Of a DNA stretch of 64,000 nt, positions 25,980 to 34,168 are shown piece by piece (within the stretch, counting starts at the first letter, position 1; the number at the start of each line of letters is the position of its first letter). The translations under genes were made by a program, and so were the position numbers. Source of the stretch: Leptotrichia sp. oral taxon 218 (lineage in GTDB: Bacteria; Fusobacteriota; Fusobacteriia; Fusobacteriales; Leptotrichiaceae); contig NZ_CP072377.1 in the NCBI RefSeq assembly GCF_018128225.1, forward strand, positions 372,001-436,000. The letters are read 5' to 3'. The notes below the pieces were generated by a model, which ran no database searches, was not told where the DNA came from, and saw nothing but the letters and a program-made list of their open reading frames with translations.

Positions 25980-26708
25980 TTATTTTTTAAGATTTTCACA
26001 ACTTTCAATAAATTTATCAAATATTTTTTTCATTCCTAAATTTCCTCTAGAAGCCATCATTTCAGGATGCCACTGCACTCCATAAAAAAATGGATAATTT
26101 TTATTTTGAATTGCTTCCACAACACCATCATTTGCAGTTGCAATCGAAGTCAATTCTTTTCCCAAATCTTTTATCATTTGATGATGAAATGAATTTGTCC
26201 GAGCTTTTTTTCCAAAAATTTCAAATAAAATATTATTTTCTAAAATATTTATGTCGTGTGTCGGCAAATCAGCAAGCCATTTTTGCTTATGCTGAATATT
26301 TGTATCTACATATTTTATATCCTGATAAAGAGTTCCGCCGTAAAAGACATTCATCAATTGAAGTCCACGACAAATCCCTAAAATAGGCTTTTTAGTTTTT
26401 AAAAATTCTTCCAAAATTGCAAGTTCGAAAGCGTCTCGTTCAGGTGTAATATCTCCTAGCTCTTGAAGGCAGTCTTCGCCGTATAAATTTGGATCAGGAT
26501 CTCCACCACCTGATAAAATTAGACCGTCAAAATACTTTACTTGTTCTTTTATAACTTCAAGATTGTCTGTAATTGGAAGAATTACAGGAATTCCGCCAGA
26601 ATTTATTACAGAATTGCTGTAATCAAGTGAAACCATAGTTCTGTTGTCATTTAGTCTATCGGGATTTAAGTCCATCGACGAAGTTATTGCAATAATAGGC
26701 TTTTTCAT
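25980..26708 (-). CDS. Class I glutamine amidotransferase-like peptidase C26
   Basis: The 242-residue product is of the gamma-glutamyl-GABA hydrolase (PuuD-like) type, which releases glutamate from gamma-glutamyl compounds. Key features: ILSGGGDPDPNLYGE near residue 72, the nucleophile in ICRGLQLMNVFYGG near 113-117, and FYGVQWHPEM near 215 with the catalytic His. Length and motif order match the family. AAAGGAAAGGAAAG precedes the start. It is the last of four minus-strand genes from 30098 down, three of them peptidase-type, though a 243-base gap with a transposon footprint separates it from the dipeptidase gene. The natural substrate is not readable. Confidence 0.88.
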   Translation of the reverse strand: MKKPIIAITSSMDLNPDRLNDNRTMVSLDYSNSVINSGGIPVILPITDNLEVIKEQVKYFDGLILSGGGDPDPNLYGEDCLQELGDITPERDAFELAILEEFLKTKKPILGICRGLQLMNVFYGGTLYQDIKYVDTNIQHKQKWLADLPTHDINILENNILFEIFGKKARTNSFHHQMIKDLGKELTSIATANDGVVEAIQNKNYPFFYGVQWHPEMMASRGNLGMKKIFDKFIESCENLKK

Positions 26709-26748
26709 TTTTTTCTTTCCTTTCCTTTTATTTTTTTAAATTTTTAAC

Positions 26749-26795
26749 AATATCTAGCAAGAAGTCTCCCTCTTCTACAAGCGGGAGTAGTTCAC
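26749..26795 (+). repeat. IS605-type footprint: left arm and right arm of the element fused
   Basis: After TTTAAC (26743-26748) comes AATATCTAGCAAGAAGTC, the left-end sequence also seen at 52172, followed after the hairpin loop by GCGGGAGTAGTTCAC, the right-end sequence. No internal element DNA remains. The rest of the 26709-26951 gap is T-rich simple sequence, including about six TTTA units next to the dipeptidase stop. Confidence 0.65.
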
Positions 26796-26951
26796 TTAAT
26801 TATTTATTATTATTATTTTATTTTTTTTAATATTTTATATTTTTTTCTTTTTTCTCTTTTATTTTAACTTTTTATTTTATTTATTTATTTTATTTTTTAA
26901 TTTTTATTTTTTTATTTTCAAAATTTAAATTTTATTTATTTATTTATTTAT

Positions 26952-27917
26952 TTATTTGTTTTCTACTCTTTTATAAAAATTAATAAAATTTTTATAAGTT
27001 ACCATTTCTATTTCTTTTTGAGAATATCCTCGATTTTTTAGTGCCAAAATTATATTTTTTAATTTTGTCACATCTTCAATTCCACTAAGTCCTTCGCTAG
27101 TTTCACCTGTAGGAGTATAATATTCATCAAAATCAAGTCCAAATCCAACTTTATCAAGTCCAATTTTTCCAGCAACATATTCCATGTGCTCAATTAGAGT
27201 ATCAAGATTTTTTTTATTTTCATTTTGACTCACAAAATTGTGGTAGCTATTCATTCCAACCATTCCTTCGTGTTCTCCAATGCATAAAATCTGGTCGTCA
27301 GTCAAGTTTCTAAGAGATGGACAAAGTGTTCTGGAATTTGAGTGCGAGGCAAAAAAAGGTTTTTTTGAATGTTTTGCCACGTCCCAGAAAGTCTTGTCGT
27401 TGGCGTGGGATAAATCAAGTAAAATTCCAAGTTCATTTATCACTTTTATGGCATCTATGCCAAGTGGCGTAAGTCCACGGTTTTTATCTCCGCTTTGTCC
27501 AGTTGCAAAAGCGTTTGTTTCATTCCAAGTTAGTCCAATGTGGCGAATTCCCAATTGATGAAGTAAATAAATATAGTTAAGATTGTCGCCAATTCCAATT
27601 AATCCTTCGATTCCAAGAACAACTCTAAATTTTTTGCTCTTTTCTTTTTCCAAAATTTCAAAATCTTCTGAACTTTTTACAACATGAATTAAATCTTTAG
27701 AATAGTGCAATTCTCTGGTCATTGCACAAAGATCTTCCAAAAAATATTTTTCAATATTTTCAACTTTTCTAAAATCAATATAAATTACAAAAATTCCTCC
27801 AAAAAGTCCACCTTCCAGAAATTTTTTTTCATATTTTTTTCTAATTACATCAAAATTTCCCTTTTGATACTCCCAAAAATTATCAGTCCAAACATCAGCG
27901 TGCATATCAAAAATCAT
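26952..27917 (-). CDS. Membrane dipeptidase family (peptidase M19)
   Basis: Zinc dipeptidase of the renal-dipeptidase family, 321 residues. Metal ligands are recognisable in DMHADVW at the start, the bridging Glu in LGIEGLIGIG near residue 112, and His residues in LDLSHANDKTFW and PFFASHSNSRTLCPSLRNLTD. There is no signal peptide, so the enzyme should be cytoplasmic, as is common for bacterial members. AAAGAAAGAAGG precedes the start. It lies 162 bases downstream of an S66 carboxypeptidase gene on the same strand, which suggests use of imported or recycled peptides, including cell-wall peptides. Substrate preference is unknown. Confidence 0.9.
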   Translation of the reverse strand: MIFDMHADVWTDNFWEYQKGNFDVIRKKYEKKFLEGGLFGGIFVIYIDFRKVENIEKYFLEDLCAMTRELHYSKDLIHVVKSSEDFEILEKEKSKKFRVVLGIEGLIGIGDNLNYIYLLHQLGIRHIGLTWNETNAFATGQSGDKNRGLTPLGIDAIKVINELGILLDLSHANDKTFWDVAKHSKKPFFASHSNSRTLCPSLRNLTDDQILCIGEHEGMVGMNSYHNFVSQNENKKNLDTLIEHMEYVAGKIGLDKVGFGLDFDEYYTPTGETSEGLSGIEDVTKLKNIILALKNRGYSQKEIEMVTYKNFINFYKRVENK

Positions 27918-28079
27918 AATTTTCCTTCTTTCTTTTTTTCTATTTCTTTTTTTTCTTTATTTTATTTTATTTTATTTTTCTTTTTTTCTTTATATTTAGT
28001 TATATTTATTTATATATTTCTTTTATCTGTTAATTTTATATTTTTTTCTTTTTTTCTCTTTTTTAAACTCTTTTTTTAG

Positions 28080-29138
28080 CTATTTTTTAAAATAAATTTT
28101 GATATTATCAAAATTTTTGTCAATATTTATTGTACATTCTGCTCCCAGTGGCAAAGTTACTAAATCTGGTTTTTTATGGCCACATTCGATTCCAGTAATG
28201 ACAGGCTTTTTAAAATCTTTAAAAAAATTATTTAAAAAATCATCCAAAGTGTAATTTGGGTCGTAAGTGTTTTCACAGCCGTCAAAATTTCCAAATAAAA
28301 CGGCACGGCAGTCGTCAAATTTTCCAGAAAGTTTTAAATGTGTCATCATTCTGTCAATTCGGCTAATTTCTTCTTCAATTTCTTCGATAAACAAAATTTT
28401 ATCTTTTGTATCAATTTCATAATCAGTTCCAAGCATTGTAACAAGTAAAGATAAATTTCCTCCAATTAATTCACCTTGTATTTCTCTAAATTTACTTTTA
28501 ATTTCTTTTTTTATTTGTTCTTTATTTTCTTTTTCTTTTTCTTTCGCTATTCTTTCTTTCTCTATTACTTCTTTTTCTCTTTTGATTTCAATTTCGATAA
28601 AATTATTTTTATTTAATAAATTTAATTTTTTTGAATTTGGATTTTCAAGTTCCCATTTTTCTTCATTTTTCTTATTTATTGAAAAAAGAAAAGATTTTTT
28701 TGTAAATTCGTTAAAATCATAAAGCATATTTGATCTTATCATTGGACCGTGGTATGTTCCAAGCTCGCATTTTTGGTTAAAGACGACATTTAAGTTAGTG
28801 ACATCGCTGTAGCCGACAAAAAGTTTTGGATTTTTTTTAATTAGCTCATAGTCGATTTTATCTAAAAGCTGTGAAGAAGAAAATCCGCCTTTTACACAAA
28901 AAATAGCTTTTATTTCAGGGTTTGAAAATGCTTCGTGCAAATCATTTATCCGAATATCAGCGCTTCCTGCCATATATCCTCCAATATTTTGAGAAAGGCT
29001 TTTTCCAGCGACAGGATAAAATCCAAGATTTTTTATAATTTGTTTACACTTTTCTATTTCTTCTGGTAAAATAGGCGAAGAAGTGCATATTAAAAAAACT
29101 TTATCGCCATATTTAGGCGCTTGTGGAAATTTTATCAT
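28080..29138 (-). CDS. LD-carboxypeptidase / S66 family peptidase
   Basis: Family S66 enzymes remove the terminal D-Ala from murein tetrapeptides (LdcA) or hydrolyse related amides (MccF). The 352-residue product has the nucleophile Ser in VGYSDVTNLN near residue 107, the block GTYHGPMIRS, the Glu in IEEIEEEISRIDRMM and the His in ECGHKKPDLVTLPLG. Between the N- and C-terminal lobes there is a 40-odd residue Lys/Glu-rich stretch (about 185-225, EKERIAKEKEKENKEQIKKE) that the family normally lacks, probably a surface helix. It starts 18 bases after the dihydrouridine synthase gene with AAGGAG eight bases upstream, so the two are co-transcribed. Confidence 0.9.
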   Translation of the reverse strand: MIKFPQAPKYGDKVFLICTSSPILPEEIEKCKQIIKNLGFYPVAGKSLSQNIGGYMAGSADIRINDLHEAFSNPEIKAIFCVKGGFSSSQLLDKIDYELIKKNPKLFVGYSDVTNLNVVFNQKCELGTYHGPMIRSNMLYDFNEFTKKSFLFSINKKNEEKWELENPNSKKLNLLNKNNFIEIEIKREKEVIEKERIAKEKEKENKEQIKKEIKSKFREIQGELIGGNLSLLVTMLGTDYEIDTKDKILFIEEIEEEISRIDRMMTHLKLSGKFDDCRAVLFGNFDGCENTYDPNYTLDDFLNNFFKDFKKPVITGIECGHKKPDLVTLPLGAECTINIDKNFDNIKIYFKK

Positions 29139-29156
29139 CTTTTTCTCCTTTTAATT

Positions 29157-30098
29157 TTACAATTTTTTTATTAAATTTTGTTTTTGAATAAAATTTTTTT
29201 CGACAATAATTTTTCCAATTTTATTTTTAAAGTCAAAAATTTCATCTTGAAATTCCAAAAAATACGGTTTCAAAAATTTATTTATCTCAAGAACTGCTTT
29301 AATTTCCCCCTTGTTTTCAAAAATATTTTCCAAATGCTCTAAGACAATTTTTTTTGTATTATCAAATGTCTTAACAGTTTTTATTTCCCCGGTTTGTAAA
29401 AATTCCCTTGCTTGAGCGATCAGCCAAGGATTTCCAATAACTCCTCTTGAGAGCATAATTCCATCCAAATTACATTTTTTAACTTGTTCTTTTATAAATT
29501 TTGGCTCAAATAAATCTCCGTTTCCAAAAAATTCTGTATTTCGTGGAAGTTTACTTAAATTTGAAACAATTTCCCAATTTGCTGTGCCAGAATAAAATTG
29601 ATTTTGTGTTCTACCGTGAACGCAGATAAAATCAAGATTGTATTTATTTGCCAAATCCAAAAAAATTTCTGGATTGTTAAAATTTTTGTAGCCAGTCCGA
29701 ATTTTTATTGAAAGTTTTGTGTCCGAATTTAATTTTGGAAGCAATTCTGAAAAAAGTTCGTCCATTAAATTATAATTTTCCAAAAGTGCTGAACCCGCTC
29801 CATTTTTTATAATTTTTGGCTGTGGACAACCCATATTTATATTAATTTTTTTAAACCCAATTTTTTCTAATTTTAAAATTCCTAAAAAAAGTTCGTTTTT
29901 ATCGCCACCAAAAATCTGTGTTCCAGTTTTTTCTTTGTCATCGCACTTCAAAAGTTCGTTAATAGTGGCTTCATTTTCACGATTTAATAAATTGGCATTG
30001 ACCATTTCTGTAAATAAAAGATCTGGATTAAATTTTTCCATTATTTTTCTAAAGGAATAATCGGTAATTCCCGACATTGGAGCTACATATATTTTCAT
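29157..30098 (-). CDS. dus: tRNA-dihydrouridine synthase
   Basis: FMN enzyme that reduces specific uridines in tRNA. The 313-residue product starts MKIYVAPMSGITDYSFR, the flavin-binding start of the family. The catalytic Cys is in NMGCPQPKIIKNGAGSALL near residue 93. The phosphate-binding and tRNA-contact motifs CVHGRTQNQFYSG and GNGDLF follow, then IMLSRGVIGNPWL. AGGAGAAAAA precedes the start. It heads the minus-strand group that continues with the S66 peptidase. Which uridine positions are targeted cannot be told from the sequence. Confidence 0.93.
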   Translation of the reverse strand: MKIYVAPMSGITDYSFRKIMEKFNPDLLFTEMVNANLLNRENEATINELLKCDDKEKTGTQIFGGDKNELFLGILKLEKIGFKKININMGCPQPKIIKNGAGSALLENYNLMDELFSELLPKLNSDTKLSIKIRTGYKNFNNPEIFLDLANKYNLDFICVHGRTQNQFYSGTANWEIVSNLSKLPRNTEFFGNGDLFEPKFIKEQVKKCNLDGIMLSRGVIGNPWLIAQAREFLQTGEIKTVKTFDNTKKIVLEHLENIFENKGEIKAVLEINKFLKPYFLEFQDEIFDFKNKIGKIIVEKNFIQKQNLIKKL

Positions 30099-30163
30099 TT
30101 TTTCTCCTAGATTTTTTATTTATTATATAATTTAAAATAAAAAAAATCAAATTAAAATTTTTT

Positions 30164-30179
30164 TGTAATATATATTACA
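30164..30179. promoter_or_regulatory. Perfect 16-bp palindrome (TGTAA-N6-TTACA), probable operator
   Basis: TGTAATATATATTACA is its own reverse complement. It overlaps a possible -35 region; TATGAT lies at 30196-30201. The half-sites and spacing resemble sites of CRP/FNR-family regulators. It lies in the 353-base divergent gap between dus and the three-gene cluster, about 270 bases before the cluster. The same gap also holds several tandem TTAAC-like units near 30328-30350 and otherwise AT-rich sequence. Confidence 0.5.
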
Positions 30180-30451
30180 GATTTTTTTTTAAAAATATGA
30201 TAAAATCTTACTCGAAAGAAAAAAATATTTAAAATAAATATTTAAAGCAAGTATTTTTAAATATAAAAATTATTATTATTTTTTTAAATAATAAAAAATA
30301 ATTAAATTAAATTAAAATAAACTAAATTTAACTTAACTTAACTTAACTCAACTAAATCTAAAGAAAAAAAGACTTGTTTTTAAATTTAATAAAAAAAATA
30401 TTTTATTTATAAAAAAATCTAAAATTAATTTTTAAATGTGAGGGGAAAAAT

Positions 30452-31687
30452 ATGAAAGATTTACTGAATAAAACGCTATATGATATTATAAATGACGATC
30501 CAAAAATATATGATTTTTTCATTACAAATGGATTTGATACTCTTAAAAATAAAAAAATGCTTCAAATTATGGGGAAAAATATAAAATTGGGAATGGCATT
30601 AAAAACAAAAAAAATTAATCCCGAATTATTTCTGGAAAAACTAAATGCTTTTTTAAAAAAAGATAGTGAAGTCGATATTTCGCTTGAAGAAAATGAAGTT
30701 AATAAAGGCAAAGCTAGTAAAAACGATGTTTTGATTGAAGGAGTTTTGCCATGTCCGATTAGAATTCCGCTATTGGAAGGAATTAAAGCATGGGTTGACG
30801 CTCAAAATAAAAAAAATGATTACACAATTAAATATGAATTGCAGTCTGCAAATTTAGGACTTGACTGGGTTGTTGAAAAAGTTAAGACTGGAGATGCAAA
30901 TGAAGTTCCAGATGTTTTGTTGTCAGCTGGATTTGAGCTTTTTTTTGATAAAAATTTGATGGGTCAATATATGGAAAATGGAATTTTTGAAACATATTTT
31001 GAAAATATGAATAAAGATTTTTGCAATGAAAATATTGATTTGCGAGATCCTAAAAAAAGATATGCAATAATGGGAGTTGTTCCAGCCGTATTTTTGGTAA
31101 ACAAAACTGCTCTAAAAGATAGAAAAGTGCCACATACTTGGGATGAGATTTTATCCGATGAATTTGAAAATTCGGTCGCACTTCCAATGGCGGATTTGGA
31201 TTTATTTAATGCATTAATCGTGATGATTTATAAAGAGTATGGAATGGATGGAATTAAAAAACTTGCAAAATCTTACAAAAAAAATCTTCATCCAGCACAA
31301 ATGGTAAAAGCTAGGACAAAAGCGCAAGAAGCACCGGCAATAAGCATTATTCCATACTTTTTTTCACAAATGGTAAATGGAGCGAGTGATTTAGAAGTTG
31401 TCTGGCCAAAAGATGGAGCTCTTTTAAGTCCGATTTTTATGATTACAAAAAAAGAAAAAGCGGATAAAATTAAACCATTTTTAGATTTATTTTTGTCGGA
31501 AAAAATTGGAAATTTATTTTCAGCAAATGGAAAATTTCCTACAACAAATCCAAATGTTGACAATCACTTGGAAGAAAATCAAAATTTTAAATGGGTTGGC
31601 TGGGATTTTATTTACAAAAACGATGTAGGAAAAATTATTCGTGATGGAGAAAAATTATTTGACGAAGAAATAAAAAAATATTTTTAA
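30452..31687 (+). CDS. Leaderless solute-binding protein with N-terminal DUF1858-like domain
   Basis: The 411-residue product joins two parts. Residues 1-70 form a small helical domain (LLNKTLYDIINDDPKIYDFF) resembling DUF1858. Residues about 94-411 look like the type 2 periplasmic binding protein fold of iron/metal ABC systems (VPDVLLSAGFELFF, IMGVVPAVFLVNKTALK, PHTWDEILSDEF, GKFPTTNPNVD). There is no signal peptide, Tat motif or lipobox, so it should stay in the cytoplasm, which is odd for a binding protein. GAGGGGAAAAAT precedes ATG. It begins a tight cluster with a GTPase and an ABC ATPase, with no permease. A role in handling a metal or metallo-cofactor is inference. Confidence 0.75.
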   Translation: MKDLLNKTLYDIINDDPKIYDFFITNGFDTLKNKKMLQIMGKNIKLGMALKTKKINPELFLEKLNAFLKKDSEVDISLEENEVNKGKASKNDVLIEGVLPCPIRIPLLEGIKAWVDAQNKKNDYTIKYELQSANLGLDWVVEKVKTGDANEVPDVLLSAGFELFFDKNLMGQYMENGIFETYFENMNKDFCNENIDLRDPKKRYAIMGVVPAVFLVNKTALKDRKVPHTWDEILSDEFENSVALPMADLDLFNALIVMIYKEYGMDGIKKLAKSYKKNLHPAQMVKARTKAQEAPAISIIPYFFSQMVNGASDLEVVWPKDGALLSPIFMITKKEKADKIKPFLDLFLSEKIGNLFSANGKFPTTNPNVDNHLEENQNFKWVGWDFIYKNDVGKIIRDGEKLFDEEIKKYF

Positions 31688-31704
31688 TAAATTAGGAGAA
31701 AATT

Positions 31705-32406
31705 ATGAATTTAGTTATATTTTCAGGACCGCCATCTTCAGGAAAAACAAGCGTTATCTTGAAAACGGTCGATGCATTAAAAAAACAAGGAATGTCAGTT
31801 GGTGTAGTAAAATTTGATTGTCTATATACAGATGACGACAAATTGTATGAAAAAGCGGGAATTCCAGTGAAAAAAGGGATTTCAGGAGCTTTGTGTCCAG
31901 ATCATTTTTTCGTATCGAATATCGAGGAAGTTGTGCAATGGGGAAGAAGTTTGGGATTATCGGTTTTAATTACAGAATCAGCGGGATTGTGTAATCGTTG
32001 TTCGCCATACATCAAAGATATAAAAGGAGTTTGTGTAATTGATAATTTATCAGGAATTAATACGCCTAAAAAAATTGGTCCAATGTTAAAATCAGCTGAT
32101 ATTGTCATCATCACAAAAGGGGACATCGTTTCTCAAGCAGAAAGAGAAGTATTTGCGTCGAGAGTTAATTCAGTAAATCCGACAGCTGTAACAATGCATG
32201 TGAATGGTTTGACAGGACAAGGAGCTTATGAATTGAGCACATTGTTGTATGAAAAAGAAAAAGAAATTGAAACAGTTCAAGGGAAAAAACTTAGATTTCC
32301 AATGCCTTCAGCACTTTGTTCGTATTGCTTAGGTGAAACAAGAATAGGTGAAAAATATCAAATGGGAAATGTTAGAAAAATGAATTTAGGTGGTGTGAAT
32401 GAATAG
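31705..32406 (+). CDS. HypB/UreG-like SIMIBI-class GTPase
   Basis: The 233-residue product opens with a P-loop, GPPSSGKTS (residues 7-15), and later has ITKGD in the position of the guanine-specificity loop. HypB, UreG and CobW proteins of this class load nickel or other metals into enzymes. Cysteines recur where metal ligands would be useful: ESAGLCNRCSPY near residue 93 and CSYCLGETRIG near 209. The N-terminal His stretch of typical HypB is absent, and no hydrogenase or urease genes are present. It begins 17 bases after the binding-protein gene with AGGAG upstream, and overlaps the next gene by eight bases, so translation is probably coupled. Confidence 0.75.
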   Translation: MNLVIFSGPPSSGKTSVILKTVDALKKQGMSVGVVKFDCLYTDDDKLYEKAGIPVKKGISGALCPDHFFVSNIEEVVQWGRSLGLSVLITESAGLCNRCSPYIKDIKGVCVIDNLSGINTPKKIGPMLKSADIVIITKGDIVSQAEREVFASRVNSVNPTAVTMHVNGLTGQGAYELSTLLYEKEKEIETVQGKKLRFPMPSALCSYCLGETRIGEKYQMGNVRKMNLGGVNE

Positions 32407-33421
32407 AAATTTAGTGGATAAACTTTCGATGAGAGAATTAATAGAAAAATATCCGTTTGCTGAAAATTTTTTCGTTGAAAATAATATAATTATTGAAGGA
32501 TATGAAGACGAAACTTTTAGTAAGTTTTTGAAAATGTTTACAGAAGAGCAAAAAGAAGACATGGCACTTGATGTGGAAAATATTGAGATTTCGTTAATTG
32601 AATATGTTGAGCAAATGAAATTATTTTTGGGAATGGAAGAAGAAACAGGTGTTGAAACGCTTACAATTTTGGCTGGACAAGACAAAACAGGAAATCCAGA
32701 AGGATTTGGAAGATTAGATATTCATAAATCAGAAATAATTTCAATCGTAGGACCAACAGGTTCAGGAAAATCAAGATTATTAGCTGACATCGAATGGACG
32801 GCACAAAAAGATACGCCAACTCAAAGAGAAATTTTAATAAATAACGAATCTCCTGACAAAAAATGGAGATTTTCATCAAATAATAAATTAGTTGCTCAAT
32901 TATCGCAAAATATGAATTTTGTTATGGATTTGTCGGTTAAAGAATTTTTGGAATTACATGCTAAAAGCCGTATGGTTGAAGATGTGGAAGCTGTAACAGA
33001 AAAAATAATTTTAGAAGCAAATAAATTAGCAGGAGAAAAGTTTAACCTAGATACAGCAATCACAGCCTTAAGTGGAGGACAATCAAGAGCATTAATGATC
33101 GCCGACACAGCAATTTTAAGTTCTTCTCCAATCGTTTTAATTGACGAAATTGAAAATGCTGGAATTGATAGAAAAAAAGCATTAGAATTATTAGTTTCTG
33201 CAGATAAAATAGTCTTAATGGCAACTCACGATCCAACACTAGCTCTAATTGCAAATAAAAGAGTAATCATAAAAAATGGTGGAATTGCTAAAATAATCAA
33301 AACTTCTCCAGAAGAAAAAGAAATCTTAAAAGAATTAGACAAAATGGATGAAAAAATTCAAAAAATGAGAGCAAATTTGAGAAATGGGGAAATCTTGAAA
33401 TTGGAAACTTTAAAACTTTAA
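32399..33421 (+). CDS. ABC-type ATPase with N-terminal DUF1858-like domain
   Basis: The 340-residue product has a complete ABC ATPase: Walker A GPTGSGKSR near residue 118, signature LSGGQSRALMIAD, Walker B PIVLIDEIENAG and His loop MATHD. Its first 75 residues (LVDKLSMRELIEKYPFAENFF) line up with the start of the binding protein two genes upstream, so both carry the same small helical domain. The last 40 residues are a Lys/Glu-rich helix. No membrane partner is encoded nearby, so a transport role is doubtful; a cytoplasmic ATPase acting with the GTPase and binding protein is more likely. This function is inferred, not known to me. Confidence 0.75.
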   Translation: MNRNLVDKLSMRELIEKYPFAENFFVENNIIIEGYEDETFSKFLKMFTEEQKEDMALDVENIEISLIEYVEQMKLFLGMEEETGVETLTILAGQDKTGNPEGFGRLDIHKSEIISIVGPTGSGKSRLLADIEWTAQKDTPTQREILINNESPDKKWRFSSNNKLVAQLSQNMNFVMDLSVKEFLELHAKSRMVEDVEAVTEKIILEANKLAGEKFNLDTAITALSGGQSRALMIADTAILSSSPIVLIDEIENAGIDRKKALELLVSADKIVLMATHDPTLALIANKRVIIKNGGIAKIIKTSPEEKEILKELDKMDEKIQKMRANLRNGEILKLETLKL

Positions 33422-33442
33422 AATCTAAAATTATAAATAAAA

Positions 33443-33477
33443 AAATATATTGCTAAAATTAAATGCAATATATTTTT
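33443..33477. terminator. Bidirectional terminator
   Basis: AAATATATTGC pairs with GCAATATATTT and is flanked by A- and T-runs. It lies between the convergent ABC ATPase and ybaK genes. Confidence 0.8.
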
Positions 33478-33490
33478 ATTTTAAAAACTT

Positions 33491-33985
33491 TTATTTTTCT
33501 TCAGCCATCACAAGTTCTGCAAGTTTTCCATCCACAACTTTTATTAATTCTTTGGTTTTAACTTCCATTTGAAGTCCTCGCTTTCCAGCGGAAACAACTA
33601 TTTTATCAAACATTTTTGCTTCTGTATCAAAAAAAGTCTTGTATTTTTTCTTCATTCCAACAGGAGAACATCCTCCACGAATGTAGCCAGTATTTTTTTC
33701 AAGTTCAGAAAGTGGAAGTAGATCAATATTTTTTTCATCACAGGCTTTTGCCACTTTTTTTAAGTCCAAATGTTTCTCGCTTTGAATGACACAGACAAAA
33801 AGCTCTTTACTTTTCCCTTTTAACACAATCGTCTTAAAAATTCTGTCGGCTAATTCTGGAAAATGATTGCCAACTTCGACTCCTACATGTTTATCTTCAC
33901 TCCATTCGTAAGTGTGAATATCATAATGAATTTTTTGTTTGTCCAAAATTCTAAGTGCATTTGTTTTCGGTATTTTATGTTTCAT
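33491..33985 (-). CDS. ybaK: Cys-tRNA(Pro)/Cys-tRNA(Cys) deacylase YbaK
   Basis: Proofreading hydrolase that clears Cys wrongly attached to tRNA-Pro. The 164-residue product has the YbaK/ProX fold signature: TNALRILDKQKIHYDIHTYEW at the start, FKTIVLKG, and the family-defining GGCSPVGMKKKYKTFFD near residue 104. It is free-standing, without a synthetase domain. It ends at a shared terminator with the ABC gene. An AGGAG site lies before the start. Confidence 0.93.
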   Translation of the reverse strand: MKHKIPKTNALRILDKQKIHYDIHTYEWSEDKHVGVEVGNHFPELADRIFKTIVLKGKSKELFVCVIQSEKHLDLKKVAKACDEKNIDLLPLSELEKNTGYIRGGCSPVGMKKKYKTFFDTEAKMFDKIVVSAGKRGLQMEVKTKELIKVVDGKLAELVMAEEK

Positions 33986-34107
33986 ACTTGTAAATCTCCT
34001 AATAATAAAATTTTTTATTTTTCTATATTAATATTATAACAAAAACTATTTTATTTTTAAATAAAAAAATAATCTTGAAATAAAAATATAATTTAATAAA
34101 ATTATGC

Positions 34108-34136
34108 TTGAAAAATACTGTATACCCTGTTATAAT
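34108..34136 (+). promoter_or_regulatory. Promoter of uppS-cdsA
   Basis: TTGAAA and TATAAT are separated by 17 bases, about 33 bases before the uppS start codon. Confidence 0.7.
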
Positions 34137-34168
34137 TATAGAAAATATCTTGAAAGGTTAAAAGATGG

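Noticed and set aside
26930-26958. TTTA repeats as a phase-variation tract for the dipeptidase gene
   Set aside because: The tract touches only the stop codon end of the gene, so length changes would not switch it on or off.
30328-30350. Tandem TTAAC-like units before the three-gene cluster as regulatory iterons
   Set aside because: The run is short and imperfect, and similar simple repeats occur in many AT-rich gaps here.
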